The translations under genes and the position numbers were made by a program. 22,623 bases of DNA from Saccoglossus kowalevskii (Eukaryota; Hemichordata; Enteropneusta; Harrimaniidae), in NCBI RefSeq assembly GCF_000003605.2, contig NW_003155237.1:1002939-1025561 (forward strand). The letters are read 5' to 3'. Below the pieces are notes generated by a model. It searched no databases and was not told the origin of the DNA. It saw nothing but the letters and a program-made list of their open reading frames with translations. Positions 19,501 through 22,623 of this stretch are shown in pieces (position 1 is the stretch's first letter; each line of letters starts with the position of its first letter).

Positions 19501-22352
19501 GACGTTTATTCAAGTCATGGCTTCAGAACAAACTGTTTACACATGCAGGAATACTGACAATAAATAATTATATATAGCACCCTCTTGTGGCAGATTCTTT
19601 TAAACTGTTTGTTTATATAAAAGCATGAACAAGTGAATAGCTGCTCAATCTGAATTCAAATGAAATCATGTCACTTTAAGCCAATAGTAGCATTTTAAAA
19701 ACTGTTCCTACAACAAAAACTAGACTGTGGTTGCAAATAAAGAAAATCAGCAAACTATGACAATCCATGCATAAAAGAAAAAACATGCTATATAAAACTC
19801 ACCATAAAAAAACAGCCACAGCAATTAATATAAAAAAAAAAAAAAGTACAAAAAAAAACTTCTGGAAGCACCAAGGAGAGGGACAGATAAAAAGGAGCAC
19901 CACTAAAAGAGGGTCATGTCATGCATAAAATGCCACTTGGAAGAGGCACTGGGTTGAAACCAAAAGCAGCCGAGATATAACAAAATGTTGTCCTCATAGA
20001 AAAATGCTGTGCATCAAAATCGCAATGCCTGGTATCAGCTTCTACTGCATTATTACTCAGAACATTACAAACAATGCTACCCCAGCAATGTTCTTTAATG
20101 AAACAAGTAATATTGGAAAGGAGGCTAACAGACAATTCAGTCTGCTGCACACATTTGTTTTCAACCACTATGAAGATCAATAAACGATTGTTGTCATTTT
20201 TTTTTTATGTTTTGAAAACTAGAGTGGATTAATTTCATCTCAGTAAAAAGGAAACTTATAATTGATATTAAAATTAAATTATAAATGGCATGGCAAATAA
20301 AATAATAACAAAAATTATCACTGCTTATAATAAGTTAAGATAGTGGAATATTAATTAATTATTATAATTAGTATTGATGGCAGCTAAGTAAAGTATTTGT
20401 GGAAAGTCAACCTACTACAAATACAAGTATCATCCACAGGTTCATCATCAGTGTCTATACCAATATTTGTTTATCACGGGAAGAGAAACAAACAAACAAA
20501 AGTTAACGCTGGACCCTATGTACAATGTATAGTATAATGTGCAGATTATGGATAAATATTCAACTTCCAATTTGCTTCATAAAATAAAATAAAAAGTATA
20601 TGACTGAAGCTGTGCCTGGGTGCCATATGTGTGATTACGACTAATAAAACCGAAAATTAACTTATACCAAAAACAGAATTACAGAGTTTTACAGAGTAGA
20701 ATGGTGCAGATTATAATCTCTGGTGCAGATATGTTTCAAATGCATACCTGATGATCTATGCCGTAATCGTTCCGTTAATAAAGCGTTTTCGTCTGCAGCG
20801 CCAGGACCCACAGTAGTAGCACTCCTTTGTCTGAACCCCTCCCCATCCCCAGGTTTACCATGCCTCGTACCCATGCCTGTCATGCTCAGTCTCAGCCTCT
20901 CCAGCTCCTCCTGGGCATGCGGTGACATGGAGTCAGTACGGCTCCATCCTTTGGAAAAAGATCGTTCGTGGCGTCCAGAGGATTTCTTCATGTGTCCAAT
21001 CTTTCCGAATCTACGTTTCTGTTTCTGTTCACTCAGTTTGTCGAGTGGAAGGTCGCTGAGGTCAAGATTGTACACGTGTCGGGCCAGTACCCTGGTCAAT
21101 GTCTCCATTGTTTTCTGTGAACAAATAGACATGAAAAAATTACTGACAAAGCTCTTATATTGGCGACAATTTTACAGAGGTCAACAGAGAACAGCCCAGA
21201 ACTACTGACTTTTACTTAAATTGTCTCCATCCATACTGTTAAACAAAAGTCACTCTTAATTCATTTCATGTGTTAATCTTTTACTGTCAGTAATTCTCAC
21301 AGACAACCAACACTATAAGTCGTTCAGTAATATATTAAAGCACCTATACAAAATGAAGCGATACTATTTTGTTTTTGATAATTTTATCAAATATGATGCC
21401 CCAAATCATCATTTAATTAATTTCACTGAAGGAATAAATCAGTAAAAATAAAATCCTGTAAAAAAAAACAATATTAATTAAGAAACCTTAGAAGACATCA
21501 ATAGTTTTGAAACTATCACATGGGAACCAAGAACAGATGCATTTCAAAAGACTGAAAAAGTCTAAACTAGTAGTCTTTTAACTTACCGCCCATTCTTTTA
21601 TTAGTTCTTGCCAATGAGTCAGCGACGAAAGCACCCTAAGCAACTCATCCCATAACTCAATTGACACTGCAACATTGAGGTTAGCTTTGATCCATGTTAC
21701 AATCAAAGTCTGCACACAGACAAGAAAAAACATTGTCAGGTTCAATTGGTTAGTACTGGTACTCTGAGTGATATATCTCAACACACATAGTTGCCGCAAG
21801 TCATGACATGTGCAGCCTCCTCAGCATCGTCCATATCACTAAATATGAACGCAGTTGAACAGAGACTACAATTTATTCTAGGTGGAGTATGTGAACTTGA
21901 CTTCAAAGCTGAGAAAAGTCAAATTGTATGCAGAGACCACCATATATCATTGAAAGATCGATATCAGAAACAAACAGACTTGCTGAAGTTTTCATTTAAA
22001 TATGGTACTTTGCAGATGAGTCAATGGTCAGCAATATGAATCGTGACCTCACCCGAGAAAAAAATGAACTAACCTGAAAAACTAAAGCTGCCAGTTGTTT
22101 ACTCAGAGACTGCTTGCCGCGATCCGGTGGCTTTTTAAGAATAACTTCAGAAATACGTAGTAGCACCATCAACAATTGTTCCCTGAGAATGAGAAATTGT
22201 TAAATATCAGCACTGCTATGATGCATAAACTATGGCCATACATCAATAGACGGGAGAACAAATAACTACCGTACTCACCATGTTTTCTTTGACATAGAGA
22301 CGTGCATTACAACGTGCCTATAAATATGTAAAACTCTTTTGCACAAATCAAC
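584..22352 (-). CDS. RALGAPA1: Ral GTPase-activating protein subunit alpha, internal part (24 exons)
   Basis: Multi-exon minus-strand gene, with join given exon by exon below. The protein is the catalytic subunit of the RalGAP heterodimer (with RALGAPB), which stimulates GTP hydrolysis by RalA and RalB in the cytosol and resembles the TSC2/TSC1 complex. Recognition rests on many blocks shared with the vertebrate proteins: [71 protein letters not shown] and LNIPAP. The 24 exons total 3626 nt, keep one open frame (1208 codons plus 2 nt), and agree in phase at every junction. All introns are GT-AG. The start codon, N-terminus and C-terminal Rap-GAP domain lie outside the window, so the catalytic Asn-thumb region cannot be judged. 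Vertebrates have two paralogues (RALGAPA1 and RALGAPA2); an invertebrate copy may be ancestral to both, so the symbol marks the family. Splice-isoform choices in the linker are inferred. Confidence 0.95.
748..855 (-). CDS. RALGAPA1: RalGAP alpha exon 23 (residues 1149-1185)
   Basis: Encodes [35 protein letters not shown] plus AG of an Arg codon. It corresponds to vertebrate [26 protein letters not shown]. Acceptor TTCTCTGTAG|C, donor AAAAG|GTAATA. 108 nt. No long open frame marks it because the exon is short and flanked by stops. The plus-strand open frame at 803-994 overlaps it by chance. Confidence 0.93.
856..1185 (-). other. Intron between exons 22 and 23
   Basis: A 330-bp intron. A short open frame on the plus strand (803-994) overlaps it without any recognisable domain. 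No repeat or RNA gene seen. Confidence 0.8.
1186..1367 (-). CDS. RALGAPA1: RalGAP alpha exon 22: ECLQR/NIPAP block (residues 1089-1149)
   Basis: Encodes [40 protein letters not shown] and [20 protein letters not shown]. It matches vertebrate [27 protein letters not shown]...AILKQHTEEKEFV. Acceptor TTTTTTACAG|CTT, donor ACTAG|GTAGGA. It ends in phase 2 (AG of a Ser codon completed by the next exon). 182 nt. Confidence 0.96.
1540..2430. repeat. A/B module repeat cluster 1 (about 150-bp units)
   Basis: About five and a half units of about 150 bp in the intron between exons 21 and 22: module A at 1683-1833, 1984-2134 and 2135-2284; module B at 1834-1983 and 2285-2430; the end of a B module before 1683. 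Each unit begins near aaaatggccgccattcggcc and continues with attttgaat. Module A carries ccaagtttgaacaaaatcc; module B carries gatgtatgaagtttga-like text. The family recurs at 3100-3850 and 9412-9660. Probably a dispersed non-autonomous element; the family is not identified. Confidence 0.85.
2443..2477. repeat. Hairpin ending the A/B repeat cluster
   Basis: AGTCCC (2443-2448) pairs with GGGACT (2472-2477), with a further TTCG/CGAA match inside. It lies just after a ggtccggacgcacgcacgga tract that follows the last B module. Such a terminal stem-loop after a CG-rich tail suggests the natural 3' end of the element. Confidence 0.5.
2736..2890 (-). CDS. RALGAPA1: RalGAP alpha exon 21: Asn/acidic spacer (residues 1037-1088)
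   Basis: Encodes [39 protein letters not shown] and [12 protein letters not shown]. The first half is a low-complexity Asn/Ser/Glu spacer. The end matches vertebrate VPTWDTIRDEEDVLDE. Acceptor CTGCATAG|AT, donor AATGAG|GTACTT. 155 nt. Confidence 0.92.
3100..3850. repeat. A/B module repeat cluster 2 (degenerate)
   Basis: Diverged, partly truncated modules of the same family, recognised by agccattttgaat (near 3122, 3350 and 3645), ccatggccgccatttggcc at about 3489, and aagtttgaacaaaatc. B-type tails (tgatgtgtctatgaagtttg) are near 3552. More degraded than cluster 1. Short open frames inside it follow from the roughly 150-bp period being divisible by three. Confidence 0.7.
3848..4215. repeat. 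Dispersed repeat with two to three 157-162 bp subunits
   Basis: aacaaatctgagagag recurs at 3931 and 4093 followed by ccacccaaggta; agaagtc...aaaat recurs at about 3850, 4005 and 4163. The end (gttgacgacggctac through cgtcgacagcggagctaaaa, 4183-4236) is a loose inverted repeat. From memory such units, ending in a gacgacg-rich tail and gagctaaaa, are common in marine invertebrate genomes. A 173-codon open frame on the minus strand across it is not a gene. Confidence 0.65.
4549..4584. repeat. (AT)n microsatellite
   Basis: Uninterrupted AT dinucleotides from 4549 to 4577, continuing after one slip to about 4584. Likely length-polymorphic. Confidence 0.97.
5022..5169 (-). CDS. RALGAPA1: RalGAP alpha exon 20: [10 protein letters not shown] block (residues 988-1037)
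   Basis: Encodes [39 protein letters not shown] and [10 protein letters not shown], close to vertebrate [35 protein letters not shown]. Acceptor CATACTAG|TTG, donor ACTCAG|GTAAGA. 148 nt, ending in phase 1. In TSC2-like GAP proteins this kind of segment precedes the GAP domain. Confidence 0.96.
5170..5570 (-). other. Intron between exons 19 and 20
   Basis: A 401-bp intron; its part nearest exon 19 is the tandem exon relic. A 9-bp inverted repeat, GTTTATTTG (5226-5234) with CAAATAAAC (5269-5277), lies in the remainder. Confidence 0.8.
5323..5552 (-). pseudogene. Two decayed tandem copies of the 3' part of exon 19 and its donor region
   Basis: Two units of about 114 bp (5323-5439 and 5440-5552) repeat, in the same orientation, the end of exon 19 plus the start of its intron (5553-5660). 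The far copy keeps GTAAATGATTC identical to the exon. It also keeps a full GTAAGT donor at 5342, with 20 of 22 bases around the donor matching. The near copy still reads like NV-FF-V and LEIPA but has lost the donor by a 4-bp deletion. Both carry an in-frame TGA in the exon 19 frame, so neither can replace the exon intact. Read as relics of partial tandem exon duplication. Confidence 0.8.
5571..5774 (-). CDS. RALGAPA1: RalGAP alpha exon 19: LVNHLGHYP block (residues 920-987)
   Basis: Encodes [19 protein letters not shown], an acidic variable spacer, then [17 protein letters not shown] and [12 protein letters not shown]. Vertebrate counterpart: [19 protein letters not shown]...ELFESPNIQFFVLNNTTL. 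Acceptor CATTCAG|GTC, donor GCTGAG|GTAAGT. Phase 0-0, 204 nt. Two decayed tandem copies of the 3' part of this exon and its donor region lie in the next intron. Confidence 0.96.
5775..6136 (-). other. Intron between exons 18 and 19
   Basis: A 362-bp intron. A plus-strand open frame (5779-6018) has no recognisable domain. Nothing else seen. Confidence 0.75.
6137..6210 (-). CDS. RALGAPA1: RalGAP alpha exon 18 (residues 895-919)
   Basis: A 74-nt exon encoding E(split)[16 protein letters not shown] and VIRLAAKT. The end matches vertebrate SIAART, directly before [13 protein letters not shown]. Acceptor TTTTTCACAG|AA, donor AAGACG|GTGAGT. Confidence 0.93.
6211..6806 (-). other. Intron between exons 17 and 18
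   Basis: A 596-bp intron. The plus strand at 6276-6330 reads [13 protein letters not shown], and [12 protein letters not shown] follows at about 6390. This is faintly like the C-terminal part of a non-LTR reverse transcriptase, with stops between. A small palindrome CAATCATAACTATGATTG lies at 6651-6668. Confidence 0.5.
6807..6996 (-). CDS. RALGAPA1: RalGAP alpha exon 17 (residues 832-895)
   Basis: Encodes [35 protein letters not shown] and then a Ser/Pro/Thr-rich spacer ending MEDFLE. It matches vertebrate VLHGCVYGAQ...LSDLASVDYDP. Acceptor TTGTTCTAG|GTT. Donor GAAG|GTGATG, chosen because only this ending gives phase 1 for the next exon. 190 nt. Confidence 0.93.
6997..8235 (-). other. Intron between exons 16 and 17
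   Basis: A 1239-bp intron with no gene seen. It contains a short telomere-like TTAACCCTAACCCTA (7842-7856) and several A/T runs. Open frames on both strands have no recognisable content. Confidence 0.75.
8236..8361 (-). CDS. RALGAPA1: RalGAP alpha exon 16 (residues 790-831)
   Basis: Encodes [37 protein letters not shown] and NVVFK, aligned with vertebrate [24 protein letters not shown]...VLNCIYK. Acceptor TTTCTTGCAG|TTA, donor TTTAAG|GTCAGT. Phase 0-0, 126 nt. Confidence 0.95.
8564..8584. repeat. Perfect 9-bp stem palindrome
   Basis: TGATCATGA, loop GTT, TCATGATCA: a perfect 21-bp hairpin in the 625-bp intron between exons 15 and 16 (8362-8986). The rest of that intron shows only A/T runs. 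Confidence 0.9.
8987..9055 (-). CDS. RALGAPA1: RalGAP alpha exon 15 (residues 767-789)
   Basis: A 69-nt exon encoding [16 protein letters not shown] and HIEDDKK, the match to vertebrate [22 protein letters not shown]. Acceptor TACTATAG|GTT after a T-run, donor AAAAAG|GTATAT. Phase 0-0. Too short to appear as an open frame; found from the homologous segment between its neighbours. Confidence 0.94.
9412..9660. repeat. A/B module repeat copy 3 (one A and one B unit)
   Basis: Single A-B dimer in the intron between exons 14 and 15 (9056-9859). Module A has atccattttgaattt at about 9440 and a gcatcaaggttta block; module B has attcgaccatcttgaattgg at 9560 and tatgatgtatgcatgaag at 9611. Diverged from cluster 1. 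The rest of the 804-bp intron shows nothing. Confidence 0.7.
9860..9970 (-). CDS. RALGAPA1: RalGAP alpha exon 14 (residues 730-766)
   Basis: Encodes [20 protein letters not shown] and [17 protein letters not shown], aligned with vertebrate [20 protein letters not shown]...YQPDSPLKIIQ, a helical repeat. Acceptor TTATTTTCAG|TTT, donor ATTGAG|GTGAGG. Phase 0-0, 111 nt. Confidence 0.95.
10336..10357. repeat. Short (TGGAA)n tract
   Basis: About four copies of tggaa/gaatg in the 798-bp intron between exons 13 and 14 (9971-10768). That intron is otherwise unremarkable AT-rich sequence. Confidence 0.85.
10769..10936 (-). CDS. RALGAPA1: RalGAP alpha exon 13: ARCVAL block (residues 674-729)
   Basis: Encodes [53 protein letters not shown] and TIK. 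It aligns with vertebrate [37 protein letters not shown]. Acceptor TTATTACAG|GAC, donor ATTAAG|GTAGGA. Phase 0-0, 168 nt. Only 21 intron bases separate this exon from the assembly gap at 10958. Confidence 0.96.
10958..11602. other. Assembly gap (645 N)
   Basis: A run of N ending directly in minisatellite sequence. The right edge begins in mid-array, so the missing sequence is probably more of the same repeat. True length unknown. Confidence 0.99.
11603..13391. repeat. 30/28-bp minisatellite, about 60 copies, in intron between exons 12 and 13
   Basis: Plus-strand unit gtgtggtataatgagaaat, then gacaatagagg (30 bp). Strict 30-bp spacing holds at 11603-11900 and 12451-12860, with irregular 26-33 bp units between. 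Higher-order periods are visible: 155 bp (aggaatgtga at 12211 and 12366) and 150 bp, i.e. five units (gaggaggtggtacaa near 12636 and 12786). The first copies carry gataatag, later ones gacaatag. Period 30 is divisible by three, so open frames of up to 588 codons cross it, but they are artefacts. Confidence 0.97.
13085..13391. repeat. Homogeneous 28-bp subarray at the minisatellite edge
   Basis: Eleven copies of a 28-bp variant (gtgtggaatgagaaatg, then acaatagaggg) starting every 28 bases from 13085. Nearly all are identical except the copy at 13141. The lost two bases lie in the tataatg segment. Looks like a recent expansion at the edge nearest exon 12. Confidence 0.95.
13457..13582 (-). CDS. 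RALGAPA1: RalGAP alpha exon 12 (residues 632-673)
   Basis: Encodes [36 protein letters not shown] and TCKDVK, matching vertebrate [20 protein letters not shown]...DVK. Acceptor TTATTCTAG|GCC, donor GTTAAG|GTAAGT. Phase 0-0, 126 nt. The large minisatellite follows in the next intron. Confidence 0.96.
13583..14177 (-). other. Intron between exons 11 and 12
   Basis: A 595-bp AT-rich intron. A 72-codon plus-strand open frame overlaps its end and has no recognisable content. Nothing else seen. Confidence 0.8.
14178..14306 (-). CDS. RALGAPA1: RalGAP alpha exon 11 (residues 589-631)
   Basis: Encodes [34 protein letters not shown] and MIVSTPDLE, aligned with vertebrate [29 protein letters not shown]. 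Acceptor ACATTCTAG|GAA, donor CTCGAA|GTAAGT. Phase 0-0, 129 nt. Confidence 0.95.
14307..14663 (-). other. Intron between exons 10 and 11
   Basis: A 357-bp intron beginning with the unusual donor GTCTGG. No repeat or RNA gene seen. Confidence 0.8.
14664..14819 (-). CDS. RALGAPA1: RalGAP alpha exon 10 (residues 537-588)
   Basis: Encodes [38 protein letters not shown] and [14 protein letters not shown], equivalent to vertebrate KYKQGKLHAYKLIC...HFYNIMHCGL..DQ. Acceptor CTCTGCAG|GCA. The donor CAG|GTCTGG is unusually weak for this gene, but joining here gives DQ|EVINT, matching the vertebrate DQDIVNT. Phase 0-0, 156 nt. Confidence 0.95.
14970..15068 (-). CDS. RALGAPA1: RalGAP alpha exon 9: Pro-rich segment (residues 504-536)
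   Basis: Encodes [33 protein letters not shown], matching vertebrate RDNLGISTDNL...PPLRILTPWLFK. Acceptor TTTTTTTGCAG|ACA, donor TTCAAG|GTACGT. Phase 0-0, 99 nt. It is too short to stand out as an open frame but clear by homology. Confidence 0.95.
15160..15395 (-). CDS. RALGAPA1: RalGAP alpha exon 8: [10 protein letters not shown] block (residues 425-503)
   Basis: Encodes [15 protein letters not shown], then [40 protein letters not shown] and WIVFSK. This is one of the best-conserved blocks of the family (vertebrate [20 protein letters not shown]). It marks the return to folded helical repeats after the linker. Acceptor TTTTCTGCAG|AT, donor AGTAAA|GTAAGA. 236 nt. Confidence 0.96.
15396..15889 (-). 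other. Intron between exons 7 and 8
   Basis: A 494-bp intron with no recognised feature. An acaggcagacatacatacagat tract near 15790 is simple sequence; open frames on both strands lack content. Confidence 0.75.
15890..16210 (-). CDS. RALGAPA1: RalGAP alpha exon 7: acidic/Ser-rich linker with internal 8-residue duplication (residues 318-425)
   Basis: Begins [17 protein letters not shown], matching vertebrate EEQEVASLTTL, and continues through an acidic, Ser-rich disordered tract. This tract includes a tandem repeat of EEKESRSS (24-bp DNA duplication at 15991-16038) and RSSSRSSSP. It ends VVVSGDELG. Acceptor ATTACAG|GC, donor GAATTAG|GTAAGG. Length is 321 nt with phase 1-1, so it too is skippable. 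Open frames on the plus strand here are shadows. Confidence 0.9.
15991..16038. repeat. 24-bp tandem duplication inside exon 7
   Basis: Two adjacent identical 24-bp copies beginning gacgaccttgactcc and ending ttttcctcc, with a partial third (gaggacgacctt) just before. Each adds eight residues (EEKESRSS) to the disordered linker, so length changes would stay in frame. Confidence 0.9.
16262..16902. repeat. 34-bp tandem repeat, about 19 copies, ending 50 bp before the exon 7 acceptor
   Basis: Unit ttatgtgggcattttaattc, then aaacttcccatatg. A variant pair (gggcactt at 16373 and 16678; ggacattttg at 16441 and 16745) repeats at about 305 bp, i.e. nine units, showing block duplication inside the array. 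Seen from the gene, it ends about 50 nt upstream of the exon 7 splice acceptor. Confidence 0.95.
17194..17405. mobile_element. Foldback MITE-like element (212 bp)
   Basis: Inverted ends of 42 and 41 bp (17194-17235 and 17365-17405), both starting TACTGTA and both carrying AATACTTTATTTT and AATTAATTTTCGCT, differ at only a few positions. Inside, ATTTTCACTGAA (17236-17247) pairs perfectly with TTCAGTGAAAAT (17255-17266). There is no coding capacity. The target duplication is unclear (possibly TA). It lies in the intron between exons 6 and 7. Confidence 0.85.
17517..17615 (-). CDS. RALGAPA1: RalGAP alpha exon 6: Ser-rich linker (residues 285-318)
   Basis: Encodes [33 protein letters not shown]. 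Acceptor TTTACAG|GC, donor GTCACAG|GTATGT. Length is 99 nt, phase 1-1, symmetric and skippable. The GTDT motif parallels a Gly/Ser-rich tract of the vertebrate linker. Weakly conserved, but the flanking splice sites and matching phase make it convincing. Confidence 0.8.
17616..18224 (-). other. Intron between exons 5 and 6
   Basis: A 609-bp intron; AT-rich, no repeat or gene seen. Confidence 0.8.
18225..18404 (-). CDS. RALGAPA1: RalGAP alpha exon 5: Ser/Gln-rich linker (residues 225-285)
   Basis: Encodes [17 protein letters not shown], then [35 protein letters not shown] and SSEFRLKG. The KSSSAGDL stretch parallels the vertebrate RSSSTSDIL linker. Acceptor TTTTGTAG|GTGAA, donor TTAAAAG|GTAAGT. 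Length is 180 nt with phase 1-1, so skipping it would leave the frame intact. Predicted disordered from its composition. Confidence 0.85.
18940..19426. mobile_element. TTAA-flanked MITE-like element (about 490 bp)
   Basis: Bounded by TTAA (18940-18943 and 19423-19426) with inverted ends: AGGGGCCATAAGC on the left and, on the complement of the right end, AGGGTCATGAGC. The inside is richer in CG dinucleotides than the surrounding intron and has no substantial ORF. A TTAA duplication next to AGGG/CCCT ends fits a piggyBac-type non-autonomous element; the assignment is inference. Confidence 0.55.
20416..20454 (-). other. Candidate 39-nt acidic cassette micro-exon in the RalGAP alpha linker
   Basis: In the 2.3-kb intron between the conserved linker exons, an AG (TTGGTATAG|ACAC) and a donor (TTTGTA|GTAGGT) bracket 39 nt. 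Placed after exon 4 (phase 1 in, phase 1 out), these would add [13 protein letters not shown] with no stop and preserve the frame of the next exon. A pyrimidine run (TTTGTTTGTTTCTCTTCCC) lies about 20 nt upstream of the AG. Using GTAGTA instead gives a 36-nt version, also in frame. There is no homology support; transcript data would decide. Confidence 0.3.
20748..21114 (-). CDS. RALGAPA1: RalGAP alpha exon 4: conserved [16 protein letters not shown] block and Akt-type site (residues 103-225)
   Basis: Longest exon here (367 nt). It begins [19 protein letters not shown] and continues with the family hallmark [14 protein letters not shown] basic Ser-rich tract ([10 protein letters not shown]) and the sequence RQRSATT (residues 197-203, 20812-20832) follow. 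R-Q-R-S-A-T fits the Akt consensus R-x-R-x-x-S/T with Thr202 as acceptor. Mammalian RalGAP alpha 2 is known to be restrained by Akt phosphorylation in the equivalent linker; that this Thr is used is inference. Acceptor TTCACAG|AAAAC, donor TCATCAG|GTATGC. It ends in phase 1. Confidence 0.95.
21115..21586 (-). other. Intron between exons 3 and 4
   Basis: A 472-bp intron with the MITE fragment and a small perfect hairpin; otherwise nothing. Confidence 0.8.
21419..21460. mobile_element. Fragment related to the foldback element
   Basis: ttcactgaaggaataaatca, then gtaaaaataaaatcc, closely matches the internal hairpin segment of the element at 17194-17405, without terminal repeats. In the intron between exons 3 and 4. 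A separate perfect hairpin, TTTGATAA-TT-TTATCAAA, lies at 21374-21391. Confidence 0.6.
21587..21709 (-). CDS. RALGAPA1: RalGAP alpha exon 3 (residues 62-102)
   Basis: Encodes [32 protein letters not shown] and IKEWA, almost identical to the vertebrate WIKANLNV...LWDDLLSVLSSLT block. Acceptor GTGTGCAG|AC, donor GGGCG|GTAAGT. Phase 0-0, 123 nt. The open frame continues upstream through the acceptor, but that part is intron. Confidence 0.95.
21710..22073 (-). other. Intron between exons 2 and 3, with a possible reverse-transcriptase remnant on the plus strand
   Basis: Plus strand 21791-22039 is open for 82 codons. It reads [15 protein letters not shown], then [12 protein letters not shown], a pattern (LQ-x-I ... 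F-x-x-EKS-x-V) typical of the end of non-LTR retrotransposon reverse transcriptases. No catalytic YxDD is present, so at best it is a dead fragment antisense to the gene. Confidence 0.35.
22074..22182 (-). CDS. RALGAPA1: RalGAP alpha exon 2 (residues 25-61)
   Basis: Starts with the third base of Trp25, then [17 protein letters not shown], a basic Gly/Lys stretch and LAALVFQ. Acceptor TTCTCAG|GG, donor TTTCAG|GTTAGT. It corresponds to vertebrate WEQLLLVLLR..., an amphipathic helical repeat. Length is 109 nt, and its phase agrees with both neighbours. Confidence 0.93.
22279..22352 (-). CDS. RALGAPA1: RalGAP alpha exon 1 of window (residues 1-25)
   Basis: Encodes [15 protein letters not shown]...SMSKKT plus the first two bases of a Trp codon. 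Acceptor TTTGCAG|GT, donor ACATG|GTGAGT. It matches the vertebrate helical-repeat segment ending in KKTW. It begins in phase 0, so an upstream exon must lie beyond 22623; nothing exon-like was seen between 22353 and 22623. Confidence 0.9.
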
Positions 22353-22623
22353 CTGCAAAGTCAAGAAGAATAGGAAATAGAAATCACGATATATCAAATC
22401 ATTTTAGAACTTTCAGAAATTTAAAAAATAAATCAATAGTCGTTGTGCCGCGTCCTGTTCGATATGGGACTTAAAGCGACATATACAACGCGTGTAAAAT
22501 ACATTGTTTATTAACATGAAATTCCATCACGTGCTGCGCGACGACTGCTGCGCTTTAAATAAAATCTGATAACAGATGGATAAACGAATTAGGAAAAGCA
22601 GTCCGGATAAATTGAATCGCAAA
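22353..22623 (-). other. Intron upstream of exon 1 of the window
   Basis: 271 bases of intron to the window edge. It is locally CG-richer (gtgctgcgcgacgactgctgcgc at about 22532), with no exon matching the preceding part of the family. Confidence 0.7.

Larger units (their letters stand above)
18405..20747 (-). other. Intron between exons 4 and 5
   Basis: A 2343-bp intron with the TTAA-flanked element and the candidate micro-exon. A less AT-rich stretch at 19850-20180 has an 88-codon minus-strand open frame but no compatible splice phase. A CTCF-like GCACCCTCTTGTGGC lies at 19578. Confidence 0.75.

Noticed and set aside
19914-20180. 88-codon minus-strand open frame as an extra exon
   Set aside because: The plausible acceptor gives a stop in the needed phase, and there is no family counterpart.
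20416-20454. Intronic C/D box snoRNA (ATGATGA present)
   Set aside because: No D box at a suitable distance and no terminal stem.
20723-21208. 161-codon plus-strand open frame
   Set aside because: Exactly antisense to conserved exon 4; a shadow.

Overview
This is a window of invertebrate animal nuclear DNA. It is AT-rich and intron-dense, with short well-conserved exons, GT-AG introns of about 90 bp to 2.5 kb, and several minisatellites and short interspersed repeats. The protein aligns residue by residue with vertebrate RalGAP alpha. The intronic repeat families (short modules reading 'aaaatggcc...ggccatttt', and 'gaacaaatctgagagag...cacccaaggta' units) recall marine invertebrates. A deuterostome or lophotrochozoan is my best guess; the species cannot be fixed from this sequence.

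One gene explains all the convincing coding sequence. It is the catalytic alpha subunit of the Ral GTPase-activating protein complex (RALGAPA1/RALGAPA2 family), on the minus strand from 22352 down to 584. I could place 24 internal exons whose phases all agree, giving about 1208 contiguous codons with no stop. Neither end of the gene is present. The N-terminal part lies beyond 22623. The C-terminal Rap/Ran-GAP catalytic domain should begin in the exons just beyond position 1, because the last exon here corresponds to the segment directly before that domain. In the text below, residue numbers count from the first codon in the window.

Layout in gene order, high to low coordinate: 22352-21587, helical repeat segment; 21114-15890, Ser/Thr-rich linker with an Akt-type site, built partly from symmetric phase-1 exons; 15395-5022, long conserved helical-repeat region; 2890-1186, acidic spacer and a conserved NIPAP segment; 855-584, segment leading into the GAP domain.

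Repeats: a 32-bp array (1-513); A/B module repeats (1540-2430, 3100-3850, 9412-9660); a 157-162 bp repeat (3848-4215); degenerate tandem copies of an exon end (5323-5552); a 645-bp assembly gap (10958-11602) followed by a 30/28-bp minisatellite (11603-13391); a 34-bp array (16262-16902); a 212-bp foldback MITE-like element (17194-17405); and a roughly 490-bp TTAA-flanked element (18940-19426). I saw no tRNA, rRNA or CRISPR array, and no second gene.

The most interesting structures are three. The minisatellite before one 3' splice site is almost free of AG in the transcript sense. Stop-containing tandem relics of an exon sit in its own downstream intron. Consecutive length-divisible-by-three exons encode the regulatory linker.
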